The position numbers and the translations under genes were made by a program. A stretch of DNA of 64,000 nucleotides, from assembly GCF_014649655.1 (NCBI RefSeq), contig NZ_BMTL01000004.1, positions 287,999 to 351,998 on the forward strand, given 5' to 3'. This document shows, one piece after another, positions 9,325 through 18,071 of the stretch (the stretch's first letter is position 1; each line of letters starts with the position of its first letter). The notes beneath the pieces were generated by a model, which saw nothing but the letters and a program-made list of their open reading frames with translations, was not told the DNA's origin and searched no databases. This stretch comes from Streptomyces humidus. GTDB lineage: Bacteria; Actinomycetota; Actinomycetes; Streptomycetales; Streptomycetaceae.

Positions 9325-9648
9325 GCGCCGGCGCCGCGTCCCACACCGGTACGCGGCCTGCGCGGGGCGGTCCGCGGGGCGAGCGGGCGCGCCTGGGCCT
9401 GGCGGGCACCTGGGCCGAGCGGGGGGTGGGCTTGGGGCGAGCGGGGCGTGGGGCGTGTGCCGGTACGCCGGACGGGGCCGGTCAGGGCCGGTCAGGTCAG
9501 GTCTGGTCAGGTCACGTGGTGACGCCCGTCCGGCGCGCCGCTGCCGGACGGGCGTCTCGCGAGCCTGTCCGGCGTGCGGAACCCGTCCCACGTACGGCGG
9601 CCGTCCTGGGTAGGGCGGCCGGGGGCCGGTGGCGCCGGCCGGGGGATC
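9325..9648. other. intergenic region with short GGTCAG repeats and an inverted repeat
   Basis: This 324-bp gap separates two convergent genes. It contains a run of GGCCGGTCAG/GGTCAGGTC units around 9478-9515. Flanking them, GCCGGACGGG (near 9468) is inverted to CCCGTCCGGC (near 9526), which could form a bidirectional transcription stop. No gene recognised. Confidence 0.5.
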
Positions 9649-10887
9649 TCACCTTGTGCCCTGCCCGGCGGGCCGGCGTCGTCCGGCCGTGGTGCTCCAG
9701 CCCAGGAGCAGCCACGCGCCCGCCACCGCGACGACCCCGCCCCAGCCGAAGCTCGCGAAGGCGAGGCCGGCCAGGGCCGAAGCGGTGGCCCCGCCCGCGA
9801 AGCCCGCGACGACATAGGCGCTGTTGGCGGTCGCCGGTGCGGAGGTGGTCGTCAGGGCGAGGGTCTGGTTGGCGACGTGGGACGTGACGAGAGCCGCGTG
9901 GATCACGATCGCGGCCACGAACAGCGCCGCGAGGACGTGCCCGCCCAGCCAGAACAGCGGAACCGAGACGGCGGCGAGAAGGTACGCGCCGCGGACCGTG
10001 TTCGCCGCGCCGAAGCGGTCGACCAGGCCTCCGGCCAGGGGCGCGACGACGCTGGCGGCCAGCCCGAAGAGTCCGAAGAGACCGGCGGTCGCGGTCGACA
10101 GACCGTACGAGCCGTCCGTCAGCAGCAGCGCGAGAGAGGTCCACAGGGCGCTCCAGGCGCCGTACATCCCCGCCTGCCGTACGCAGGCCCGCCACAGCTC
10201 GGGCGAGCGTCGCACCAGACCGGGCATCGCGGTGAGGCCGGCGAAGAGGTGGCCCTCACGGGTGCGCGGCTCTTCGGCGGGGAGCGCGGCCGCGGTCAGC
10301 AGCCCCAGAACGGTGGTGAGGACGGCCGCGCCGACGAACACCGCCCGCCAGCCGAAGGCCTGCCCGGCCAGTCCGCCGAGGACGCGGGCCGCGACGATGC
10401 CGGTGAACAGTCCGGCGATGACGGCGGCCACGTGACGGGCGCGCCGGTCGGCCGGGGCCCGTGCGGCGACCAGCGGGATGAGGAGCTGTGGGACGACCGT
10501 GGCGGCGGAGGCGACGAGCACGGCCGCCGCGAGGGCCGCGGCTCCGGTGGCGGCCGCGCCGGCGATCAGCGCCACGGCGGTGACCAGGGAGAGGACGGCG
10601 ACCAGCCGCCGCCGGTTCACGCGGTCGCCGAGCGGGGCGAAGAACAGCAGGCCGGCCGCGTAGCCGAACTGGGCGACCGAGGCGATCCAGGCCACCGCCG
10701 AGGGCGTCGAGCCGAAGTCGTGGGCGATGAGGGGGAGCAGCGGGGCCGCGAGGTAGATGTTGGCGGCTGTGACGGCGGCGCACAGAGCGATGAGGACCAG
10801 GAGGAGGTTCCGGCTCCGGTGCGTGGCCGGATCATCCTGGATCCGCCGACGTGTGGCGGCCGGTGTGCGGGTGACTGTGGGCGACAT
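9649..10887 (-). CDS. MFS transporter (Bcr/CmlA or YnfM-like efflux)
   Basis: A 412-residue, 12-helix major facilitator protein starting at ATG 10887 with AAGGAG upstream. The loop between helices 2 and 3 reads FFAPLGDRVNRRRL, the MFS motif A. LLPLIAHDFGSTPSAVAWI is typical of drug or sugar exporters, and the second half starts near residue 215. The TetR gene 131 bp away is transcribed divergently, and the gap holds two copies of one operator. Expected role: proton-driven export of the compound sensed by that TetR protein. The substrate is unknown. Confidence 0.88.
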   Translation of the reverse strand: MSPTVTRTPAATRRRIQDDPATHRSRNLLLVLIALCAAVTAANIYLAAPLLPLIAHDFGSTPSAVAWIASVAQFGYAAGLLFFAPLGDRVNRRRLVAVLSLVTAVALIAGAAATGAAALAAAVLVASAATVVPQLLIPLVAARAPADRRARHVAAVIAGLFTGIVAARVLGGLAGQAFGWRAVFVGAAVLTTVLGLLTAAALPAEEPRTREGHLFAGLTAMPGLVRRSPELWRACVRQAGMYGAWSALWTSLALLLTDGSYGLSTATAGLFGLFGLAASVVAPLAGGLVDRFGAANTVRGAYLLAAVSVPLFWLGGHVLAALFVAAIVIHAALVTSHVANQTLALTTTSAPATANSAYVVAGFAGGATASALAGLAFASFGWGGVVAVAGAWLLLGWSTTAGRRRPAGQGTR

Positions 10888-10918
10888 GGGGGAGACGCTC
10901 CTTCTAGGCGGCTCAGTC

Positions 10919-10935
10919 AACCAACCAGTTGGTTG
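10919..10935. promoter_or_regulatory. TetR-type operator copy 1 (MFS side)
   Basis: AACCAACCAGTTGGTTG lies on the plus strand, 32 bp before the MFS start. The same 17-mer occurs in inverted orientation at 10979-10995. Confidence 0.75.
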
Positions 10936-10978
10936 GATCGATGGGTGTAACAGTGCGGGGCGGCCGTCGATTCCCTGT

Positions 10979-10995
10979 CAACCAACTGGTTGGTT
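10979..10995. promoter_or_regulatory. TetR-type operator copy 2 (regulator side)
   Basis: CAACCAACTGGTTGGTT is the exact reverse complement of copy 1 and lies 24 bp before the TetR start. One site at each promoter suggests that the TetR protein represses both the exporter and itself. Confidence 0.75.
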
Positions 10996-11018
10996 ATGCG
11001 CCTCGCTACGATGTCCTC

Positions 11019-11600
11019 ATGGCAACCACCAGGGATCCCGAGGCCACCCGCGCCCGGATCTTCGAGGCCGCCGTCGCGGAGTTCGCCCGCCACGGCATCG
11101 CGGGCGCGCGCATCGACCGCATCGCCGCCGAGGCCAAGGCGAACAAACAGCTGATCTACGCCTACTTCGGCAACAAGGCCCAGCTGTTCTCCCTGGTCCT
11201 CAGCCGCAGCATGGTGCACCTCGCGGCGGCCGTCCCCGTCGACCCGGACGACATCGACGGTTGGCTCGACCGGCTGATGGACTATCACGCCGCCCACCCC
11301 GAGCTGCTGCGTCTCCTCTACTGGGAGGGCATCGAGTACGGCACCGCCGAGCTGCCCGACGAGGCGGAACGCCGACAGCACTACGCGCTCAAGGTCGGCG
11401 CGATGCAGGACGGCCAGGACCGTGGCGTGATCACCGACGCGATCCCGGCCCCCGACCTGCTCTTCCTGCTGATCGCGATCGCCGACTGGGCCACCGTCGT
11501 CCCCCAGATGAGCCGCATCCTGGCGGGATCCGAGGACACCGACCGCGACCGTCTGCGCGCCTCCATCAAGGAGGCGGCCCGCAGGATCGTCGCGAACTGA
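11019..11600 (+). CDS. TetR/AcrR-family transcriptional regulator
   Basis: A 193-residue protein; the ATG at 11019 (MATTRDPEATRARIFEAA) was chosen over an upstream in-frame start because the latter would run through the operator. The N-terminal helix-turn-helix is at about residues 10-55 (EFARHGIAGARIDRIAAEA, NKQLIYAYFGNKAQLF). A C-terminal ligand and dimer domain follows. It is divergent from the MFS exporter with duplicated palindromes between them, so it almost certainly controls that gene. A strong hairpin terminates it at 11616. Confidence 0.9.
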   Translation: MATTRDPEATRARIFEAAVAEFARHGIAGARIDRIAAEAKANKQLIYAYFGNKAQLFSLVLSRSMVHLAAAVPVDPDDIDGWLDRLMDYHAAHPELLRLLYWEGIEYGTAELPDEAERRQHYALKVGAMQDGQDRGVITDAIPAPDLLFLLIAIADWATVVPQMSRILAGSEDTDRDRLRASIKEAARRIVAN

Positions 11601-11615
11601 GCTCAGGTCTCGGAG

Positions 11616-11656
11616 CCCGTCCTTGGCCGGTCGGGCTCCGACCGGCCAAGGACGGG
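11616..11656. terminator. long hairpin between convergent genes
   Basis: CCCGTCCTTGGCCGGTCGG pairs perfectly with CCGACCGGCCAAGGACGGG over a 3-nt loop (19-bp stem). It lies between the TetR gene (+) and the large PAS/receiver gene (-). There is no T-run, as usual in Streptomyces. It can serve both strands. Confidence 0.85.
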
Positions 11657-11692
11657 CCGCATCCGGTGGACGGGCCGGTACTGCAGCGGTGT

Positions 11693-14600
11693 CTAGTTGG
11701 TGCCGATCCGCGACAGCAGGTCCACGATCCTGCTCTGCACCTCGGGGCTCGTCGACCGCTCGGCGAGAAAGAGGACCGTCTCCCCCGACGCGAGCCGCGG
11801 CAGGTCCGCCTGGTCCACGGCTGCCGTGTAGACGACCAGCGGGGTGCGGTTGAGCTGCCCGTTCGCCCGCAGCCAGTCCAGGATCCCGGCCTGCCGCCGA
11901 TGCACCTGCATCAGGTCCATCACCACCAGGTTCGGCCGCAGCTGCCCGGCGAGGGTGACGGCGTCCGCGTCGCTGGCCGCCCTGGCCACCTGCATCCCGC
12001 GCCGCTCCAGCGTCGAGGTCAGCGCGAGGGCGATCTCGGCGTGCTCCTCGATGAGCAGCACCCGCGGCGGATGCTGCTCGCTGTCACGCGGCGCGAGAGC
12101 CTTCAGCAGGACGGCGGGGTCGGCGCCGTAGGCCGCCTCGCGCGTCGCCTGCCCGAGCCCGGCCGTGACCAGTACCGGGACCTCGGCGGCGACCGCGGCC
12201 GCTCGCAGTGACTGCAGCGCGGTGCGGGTGATCGGCCCGGTCAGCGGGTCCACGAACAGCGCCGCCGGGAACGCGGCGATCTGGGCGTCGACCTCCTCGC
12301 GCGAGTGCACGATCACCGGACGGTAGCCGCGGTCGCTGAGCGCCTGCTGCGTGTGGACGTCCGGCGCGGGCCACACCAGCAGCCGGCGCGGGTTGTCCAG
12401 CGGCTCCGGCGGCAGCTCGTCGTCCAGCGGCTGAGGCCTCGGCGGATCCGCCACCTCGACTGCCCCACCGGGACCGTCCAGCGGCTCGGGCCCCTCGGCG
12501 GCGTTCTCGTCCGGGGCTCCTATGGCGTACGACCGTCCGGCGCCGTCGGTGCCCGGACCGCCGGGCGCCGGCCGCGGCTGCCCCGCGAGCGAGGGGTGCG
12601 CCTGCGGTGCGGGCGTGGCCGGGCCCGCGGCCCCCGCGGCGGCCTGCGGTGCCGTGGGGATCGTCGGGATCGGGGGGGCCACGGGGGCCTGCCCGGCCTG
12701 GGGCGGGAGGGGCTGCTCGGCCGGCGGGTGCGGCCGGGCCGCCTGCTCCGGGCGGGTCGCCGGATCGGGCGGGGTCCCCAGCTTGCGACGCCGCCCGGAA
12801 CCGCCGGCGGAGTGCGGAGCGGGGGTGGCCGAAGCCGACGGGGACGGTGCCTGGAGCACCTGCTGAGCGTGGTGAGCCTGCTGCACCTGCGCGGCCTGCC
12901 GGGTGAACGGCACGCCCTGGCCCAGGGTCCGCACGCTGATCGCACGCCCCTGAGTGGAGTGGGGGTCCATGGCCGGAGCGGCCGCGGCCTCGGCGGGCAG
13001 TGGCTGTGCGACCCGCGGCTGTCCGACGGCGGCTTCGGGCGGAAGCGGGGTGCCTCCCCCAGGAGTCGGCGTGAGCGGGGCGGCCTGCGCGGCCTGCGCG
13101 GGGGCCGTCGTGCCGTTCGGCGCTACCGGGGCGCTCGGCACGGCCCCCGGCGCCGCTTCGGCCGGCAGCGGCCGCCCCTGACCGGGCGCCTGCGGCGCGA
13201 CGGCGCCCACAGGAACGCCGGGAGCGGCCTGAGCTGCGGCGGGCTGCCCGGGCAAGGGCTGCCCCGGGACGGCGACGGGGGCCGGGACGGGCTGAGCACC
13301 GACGACAGGCTGCCCGGCCTGCGCCTGCGCCTGTGCCTGCGGCTGGACCTGAGCCGGGACGGCGGCCTGGGCCACCATGGGTCCGGCCTGTCCGGGCACG
13401 CCGTCGCCTTCGGCGGGCGGCTGGGCGACGGCGCGACGGCGTCGGCCGGTGGGGGCGTTCGTGGGGTGCGGCTGGGGCGGCGTGTGGTCGTCGGACTGGT
13501 CGTGCGTGACGGCGTCATGCCGCCCGTGGTCCGTCGCCGGGCCGTCCATGGACCCCTGGACCGGGGCTTGGACGGGCGCTTGGACCGGTGTTTGGGCCGG
13601 TGCCTGCGCCTGTGCGGGAATCGGCGTCTGCACGGGGAGGGGGGCGGGCACGGGCCCGGGAGCCTGCGCCGGAATCGGGGACTGCGCCGGAACGTGAACC
13701 GCTCCGGGCCCGGAGAGCCCTCCCGCTCCGGGGACCGCTCCGGCTCCCGGTGCAGGAAGGGGGCCGGCGCCCGCAGGGGGCACCGGCCCCACGGCGCGGG
13801 CCTGGTCCGCCGCGCTGGTGCCGCCGGGACCGTCCGGTGTCCGGTCCGCCGTCGCGGGCGGCAGGGCGAACACCGCGCGGGGCCCCGCCTCCTGGGCGGC
13901 GGCGCGCTCGTTCGCGGCGGCCAGGGCACGTCGCCGACGCCCCGTCGGCTGCCCGCTCTCCGCATCCGCCTCGGGACCCGTCCCGGCGCCGGTGCCCGTG
14001 CCTGACGTCGTGTTCGACATGCCCTGGGGGTCCGCCGGTGCGCTCGCGAGCGCGGGCAGGGCGGGCGGCAGGGCGTTCTGCGGCTGCTGCTCGTCCGGCG
14101 CGTGTCGGGCCCGCCGTCCGCCCGGAGCGGGGACGCCCTGCGGCGGGACGGTGCCGCCGAGTCCCGTGCCCGAGGCCGCGGTTCCCGCCGCGTGCTCCGC
14201 CGCCATGACGACGGCGCCCTCGCTCACCCCGCTGTCGGCACCCGCGCTCCCCACGACGGCGACCTCGGCCGACCGCCCGCGCCGCCGCCCGGTGCCGCCG
14301 GGACCGTCCGCGCTGTCCGCGCCGTCGGCCTCGCCCACCGCGGGCGGAAGCTCGCCCGGGGTCTCCTGTGCGGCCGGGCCGCGCCTGCGCCGGCGTCCGG
14401 TCGGCGCCGACGCGTCCGCGTCCGCGCCGCCCTCCGCACCGGGGAGCGGAGCCTCGCTCTCCAGGAACGCGTCCACGGAGGACCGCCGGGCCCGCCGACG
14501 TCCACCGACCCCCTGCTCGGCCGGGACGGCCTCCTCCGCGACGGCGCCCGGACCGGCCGCGAGGGCGGGCAGCGCCATGGCCGCCGGAGCGGCGACGGCC

Positions 14601-16270
14601 CCCGCCCCGCCGCCGAGCGGCACCTCCAGCACATAGGCGCTGCCGCTCATGCCCGGCACCTCGTGCGTCTGCAGCACGCCGCCGTGCGCCCGCACGATGC
14701 CCCGCACGATCGGCTCGTGCACGGGGTCGCCGCCCGCGTAGGGTCCGCGCACCTCGATGCGCACGACCTCACCGCGCTGAGCGGCCGCCACCACGACGGT
14801 GTTGTCCATGTAACCGCCGAGCGAGACGGGCGCGTTGCCGGTCGCGTCCACGCCCGCGACGTCGGCCACGAGGTGCGCGAGCGCGGTCGCGAGGAGCCGC
14901 GCGTCGACCTCGGCCTCGATGGGCGGCGCGTGCACGGCGAACTGGACCCGGCCGGGCCCGATGAGATCGACCGCTCCGTCGACGCCGGCCGCGACGACGG
15001 CGTCCAGCATCACCTTCGTCCGGACGACGGCTTCCGCCCCCGTGTCCAGCCGCTGGTACCCGAGGACGTTGTCGATGAGCGTGGTGATCCGCGAGTAGCC
15101 GGCCGACAGGTGATGGAGCACCTGGTTGGCCTCCGGCCACAGCTGACCGGCGTCGTCCGCGGCGAGCGCCGCCAGCTCGCGGCGCAGTTCGTCCAGGGGG
15201 CCGCGCAGGGAGCCCCCGAGCAGGGTGAGCAGCTGCTCGTGCCGGCCGGCGAGGGCCTCGTACCGGTCCTTCTCCCGTTCGCCCAGCGCGGCGTAGCGGT
15301 CCTCGCCCGCCGCGAGCTCCTCCTCGTGCTGCTCCCGCAGCTCCTCCAGCTCGGTGACGTGCTGCTGGCGCAGTGCGGTGAGGTCGGAGGCGTGCTCCTC
15401 GGAGAGTTTCTCCAACTCCGCCGCGTGCCGCTTCTCGACGGACTCCTTCTCCTCGGCGAGGGCGTCGAAGGGCCGCCGGTCGGTGAAGGTCATGACGGCG
15501 CCGACGAGCTGATCGCCGTCGCGCACGGGCGCGGTCGTCAGATCGACCGCGACCCTGTCACCGCTCTTGGACCACAGCACCTGCCCGCGCACTCGGTGCT
15601 TGCGTCCGGAGCGCAGCGTGTCGGCGAGCGGCGACTCGTCGTACGCGAAGGGCGAGCCGTCGGCGCGCGAGTGCAGCACGAGGTCGTGCAGCTCCTTGCC
15701 GCCGAGATCGCTGGCCCGGTATCCCAGAATCTGGGCGGCTGCCGGGTTGACGAGCACGATCCGCCCGTCGGTGTCGGTGCCGACGACGCCCTCGGACGCG
15801 GCCCGCAGGATCATCTCGGTCTGCCGCTGTGAACGCGCCAGCTCGGCCTCGGTGTCGACGGTGCCGGAGAGATCGCGCACGACGAGCATCAGCAGCTCGT
15901 CGGAGGCGGAGGTGTAGCCGTAGCCGTCGTAGGCCTGCTGGCCGTTCTCGAGGTTCGCGCTGGTGACCTCGACCGGGAACTCGGCGCCGTCGGTCCGGCG
16001 GGCGACCATCCGGGTCGGCTTGGTCCGGCCGCGCGGGTCCATGTGGTCGGGCCGCCGCATGGAGCCCGGGATCAGCTTGGAGTCGAACTGCGGGAGGAGA
16101 TCGAGCAGCCCCCGCCCCACCAGCGCCGTGCCCGGGGTCTCGAAGGCCTCGAGCGCGATGGTGTTCGCGTTGACGACGGTCCCGTTGGCGTTGACCAGCA
16201 ACAACGCGTCGGGAAGAGCGTCGAGTATGGCTGCGAGGCGAGCAGCGCCTCGGGATGGCCTGCTGCTCAC
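11693..16270 (-). CDS. PAS-PAS-degenerate histidine kinase-receiver signalling protein
   Basis: A 1525-residue cytoplasmic protein, GTG start behind GGGAGGAAG. Domains: PAS at about 8-130 (ILDALPDALLLVNANGTVVNAN); PAS at about 150-265 (ILRAASEGVVGTDTDGRIVLVN); an acidic coiled coil at about 270-345; a dimerisation-like region at about 345-410 where the usual phospho-His box is GGSLRGPLDEL, without His; an ATPase-like region to about 560 with weak N and G boxes; and a 700-residue Pro/Ala/Gln-rich linker. Two receiver-like domains close the chain (about 1294-1400 with LFVDPLTG; about 1401-1525 with VLLIEEHAEI and NLVVMDLMQ). It looks like a sensor scaffold that cannot autophosphorylate in the normal way. 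The linker carries about seven GRRRR-type basic motifs. Confidence 0.85.
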   Translation of the reverse strand: MSSRPSRGAARLAAILDALPDALLLVNANGTVVNANTIALEAFETPGTALVGRGLLDLLPQFDSKLIPGSMRRPDHMDPRGRTKPTRMVARRTDGAEFPVEVTSANLENGQQAYDGYGYTSASDELLMLVVRDLSGTVDTEAELARSQRQTEMILRAASEGVVGTDTDGRIVLVNPAAAQILGYRASDLGGKELHDLVLHSRADGSPFAYDESPLADTLRSGRKHRVRGQVLWSKSGDRVAVDLTTAPVRDGDQLVGAVMTFTDRRPFDALAEEKESVEKRHAAELEKLSEEHASDLTALRQQHVTELEELREQHEEELAAGEDRYAALGEREKDRYEALAGRHEQLLTLLGGSLRGPLDELRRELAALAADDAGQLWPEANQVLHHLSAGYSRITTLIDNVLGYQRLDTGAEAVVRTKVMLDAVVAAGVDGAVDLIGPGRVQFAVHAPPIEAEVDARLLATALAHLVADVAGVDATGNAPVSLGGYMDNTVVVAAAQRGEVVRIEVRGPYAGGDPVHEPIVRGIVRAHGGVLQTHEVPGMSGSAYVLEVPLGGGAGAVAAPAAMALPALAAGPGAVAEEAVPAEQGVGGRRRARRSSVDAFLESEAPLPGAEGGADADASAPTGRRRRRGPAAQETPGELPPAVGEADGADSADGPGGTGRRRGRSAEVAVVGSAGADSGVSEGAVVMAAEHAAGTAASGTGLGGTVPPQGVPAPGGRRARHAPDEQQPQNALPPALPALASAPADPQGMSNTTSGTGTGAGTGPEADAESGQPTGRRRRALAAANERAAAQEAGPRAVFALPPATADRTPDGPGGTSAADQARAVGPVPPAGAGPLPAPGAGAVPGAGGLSGPGAVHVPAQSPIPAQAPGPVPAPLPVQTPIPAQAQAPAQTPVQAPVQAPVQGSMDGPATDHGRHDAVTHDQSDDHTPPQPHPTNAPTGRRRRAVAQPPAEGDGVPGQAGPMVAQAAVPAQVQPQAQAQAQAGQPVVGAQPVPAPVAVPGQPLPGQPAAAQAAPGVPVGAVAPQAPGQGRPLPAEAAPGAVPSAPVAPNGTTAPAQAAQAAPLTPTPGGGTPLPPEAAVGQPRVAQPLPAEAAAAPAMDPHSTQGRAISVRTLGQGVPFTRQAAQVQQAHHAQQVLQAPSPSASATPAPHSAGGSGRRRKLGTPPDPATRPEQAARPHPPAEQPLPPQAGQAPVAPPIPTIPTAPQAAAGAAGPATPAPQAHPSLAGQPRPAPGGPGTDGAGRSYAIGAPDENAAEGPEPLDGPGGAVEVADPPRPQPLDDELPPEPLDNPRRLLVWPAPDVHTQQALSDRGYRPVIVHSREEVDAQIAAFPAALFVDPLTGPITRTALQSLRAAAVAAEVPVLVTAGLGQATREAAYGADPAVLLKALAPRDSEQHPPRVLLIEEHAEIALALTSTLERRGMQVARAASDADAVTLAGQLRPNLVVMDLMQVHRRQAGILDWLRANGQLNRTPLVVYTAAVDQADLPRLASGETVLFLAERSTSPEVQSRIVDLLSRIGTN

Positions 16271-16823
16271 GAGTCGCTTCCTCCCTGTTACCGCACTTTG
16301 TCGACCGCTCGGGCCATCTTGCCAACCGGTCCGCAGCGTGTCACGCGAGGGAGTCTAAGGGCTGGGGTCCCTCCGGCGACGCCGGATGAGAGGGAGCTCG
16401 CACGACGAAGCGCCACAGAACGTATGTCCGTGCCCGTCCTCACCCGCTCTGCCGCCCGCCGGCCTGCCGCGAAGCCGGCTCGGCGTCCGCCCGGGCGATC
16501 CCGCGACTTCGCGGGACCTTCGCCCGACCTTTACGGAACGGGTGCTTCCGCCCCGCACGACCTGTACGCGCCCGCCGCCCGCCGAACGAGGAACCACTCG
16601 ACGCAGGAACCACTGACCGAGGACCCACTGAACGAGGGAACGAGGGAACGCCCGGACGACCTGCCCCCGCCCCCTGCGCACGCCCATACCGGAAACCCGA
16701 GACTCCGGGCTTTCAGCTTGCAGCTCCCGGCTTCCGGGTTCCGTGCTTCGGGTGAGTGCTCCAGGGCCCGCCGACCCGTGGGTGAGGTCCGGCGCCTCGC
16801 CTCCCGGGGTCCGGCCGGCCGGG
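16271..16823. other. intergenic region, no gene recognised
   Basis: About 550 bases upstream of the large signalling gene and downstream of the SSI gene (both minus strand). Translations in all frames are arginine/proline-rich and featureless. Short direct repeats (GGAACCACT, GAGGGAACGAGGGAACG near 16600-16650) occur. The left end should hold the promoter of the signalling gene. Confidence 0.5.
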
Positions 16824-17354
16824 TCAACGACGCACCGGGCGCATATCGGGCAGCAGCGGCACGAGCCGGTCCCACCGCTCGATCTCACAACCGTTGCTGC
16901 GGTCGTACGACGCGTCGACCGGCCGCCCCGCCCAGCGTCCGGTGACATGCGCGGTGGCCGGGCCGCCGTACCGCATCGTGCAGACACCGCCCTCGGGTAC
17001 GGGCGCGAACACCTCCCGGCCCCACCGGGTGTCCCGGTCGACCGCGCCGCACGCGCCGGTCGCGTCCGGATGACTGCCGCCGTCCGGGTGGCAGTACACC
17101 TCGAAGGTCCCGTCCGCCCGTGCGCCGGCGTGCCGGACGGTGACGGTGAGGTGGTCGCCGGAGACCTGGTCCTCCTCCCGGACGGGCGGAGGCGCGAGGG
17201 GTACGGCGCCGCCGACGAGCGGCCTGACGGCGGTGAGCGCGTCGACCGTCCCGGCGTACGCGGCGCCGGGGCCCGCGCCGGAGGCGGCGACCACGGCGGC
17301 GCAGGCGACGGAGGCGGTGACGGCGAGCCGTCGGAGCGGGGTGACCTGGGGCAT
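16824..17354 (-). CDS. secreted SSI-family subtilisin/trypsin inhibitor
   Basis: A 176-residue protein with an N-terminal signal peptide (MPQVTPLRRLAVTASVACAA, cleaved near AYA). The mature part has the SSI fold: the disulphide loop YCHPDGGSHPDATGACGAVD, then the reactive-site region VCTMRYGGPATAHVTGRW, then NGCEIERWDRLVPLL. SSI proteins are abundant extracellular inhibitors of serine proteases in Streptomyces. By alignment with SSI (C-P-M-V-Y) the P1 residue here is Met and P1' is Arg, with GGP in place of the usual DPV. Specificity may thus differ from classic SSI. Monocistronic. Confidence 0.88.
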   Translation of the reverse strand: MPQVTPLRRLAVTASVACAAVVAASGAGPGAAYAGTVDALTAVRPLVGGAVPLAPPPVREEDQVSGDHLTVTVRHAGARADGTFEVYCHPDGGSHPDATGACGAVDRDTRWGREVFAPVPEGGVCTMRYGGPATAHVTGRWAGRPVDASYDRSNGCEIERWDRLVPLLPDMRPVRR

Positions 17355-17511
17355 GACCGGACTAACGGCCCACCGCCGAGTACGTTGCGCCCGGCAATGC
17401 CTTTGCCCTGTGACCGGGGTGCCTAGTACCGTGGAGGCCGATTGGTGACACGACGCTCGACTGTGTCATCATCTGCAACGCACCACTCGCACACACGCGA
17501 GCGGTTGTGCT

Positions 17512-17602
17512 GGAGGCGTCGCCTAGTCCGGTCTATGGCGCCGCACTGCTAATGCGGTTTGGGACTTCAATCCCATCGAGGGTTCAAATCCCTCCGCCTC
17601 CG
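17512..17602 (+). tRNA. tRNA-Ser (anticodon GCT)
   Basis: A 91-nt class II tRNA. Acceptor strands GGAGGCG/CGCCTCC pair fully, the anticodon loop CTGCTAA gives GCT, there is a long variable arm, and the T-arm is GGGTTCAAATCCC. The 3' CCA is not encoded. A 17-bp terminator stem starts 4 nt later. Confidence 0.95.
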
Positions 17603-17606
17603 CTCG

Positions 17607-17647
17607 AACGACGAAGCCCCGGTCCCCGCGACCGGGGCTTCGTCGTT
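17607..17647 (+). terminator. terminator hairpin after tRNA-Ser(GCT)
   Basis: AACGACGAAGCCCCGGT pairs perfectly with ACCGGGGCTTCGTCGTT over a 7-nt loop. Confidence 0.9.
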
Positions 17648-17750
17648 CCCCCACCTCGATCCGACCGCTCCGCCCCTCCCGGCCGGACCAGGCTCCCGAA
17701 CCCGTCTCTGGAGGGGTTTTCGCAGGTCACAATGGGTATGGCAAACGGAT

Positions 17751-17779
17751 TTCACATGACGGCGGCAGTCATGTAATGT
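17751..17779 (+). promoter_or_regulatory. probable promoter of tRNA-Arg
   Basis: TTCACA (17751-17756) and TAATGT (17774-17779) are 17 bp apart, a good housekeeping-type promoter 65 bp before the tRNA. It overlaps a perfect inverted repeat ACATGAC-ggcggca-GTCATGT (17754-17774). Confidence 0.55.
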
Positions 17780-17843
17780 TCTTCCTGTCGCCGCGAGCGG
17801 GCCGGAAGGGCCGGGAGCAGAAGACAGAAAAATCGAATAACAA

Positions 17844-17916
17844 GCACTCGTAGCTTAACGGATAGAGCATCTGACTACGGATCAGAAGGTTGCAGGTTCG
17901 AATCCTGCCGAGTGCA
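17844..17916 (+). tRNA. tRNA-Arg (anticodon ACG)
   Basis: A 73-nt tRNA. GCACTCG/CGAGTGC acceptor, loop GACTACGGATC gives anticodon ACG, T-arm GCAGGTTCGAATCCTGC. A terminator follows. Arginine tRNAs are frequent integration sites for actinobacterial elements, and the genes just downstream look accessory, but I see no duplicated tRNA 3' end. Confidence 0.95.
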
Positions 17917-17923
17917 CAGCAGA

Positions 17924-17964
17924 CCAGAGGCCCTGAGGATCACTCCTTAGGGCCTCTGGCTTTT
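17924..17964 (+). terminator. terminator after tRNA-Arg
   Basis: CCAGAGGCCCT pairs with AGGGCCTCTGG (loop 14 nt with partial pairing), followed by CTTTT. Confidence 0.85.
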
Positions 17965-18071
17965 ACGTTGACGGCAGTGTTTGACGGCAACCGCCTCAGC
18001 CGACGGGAAGTACTCTGGCCTGCCACTGCTTGAAGAAGCGGGGATACCTGCACCCGGCCGGAGCATGTGCG

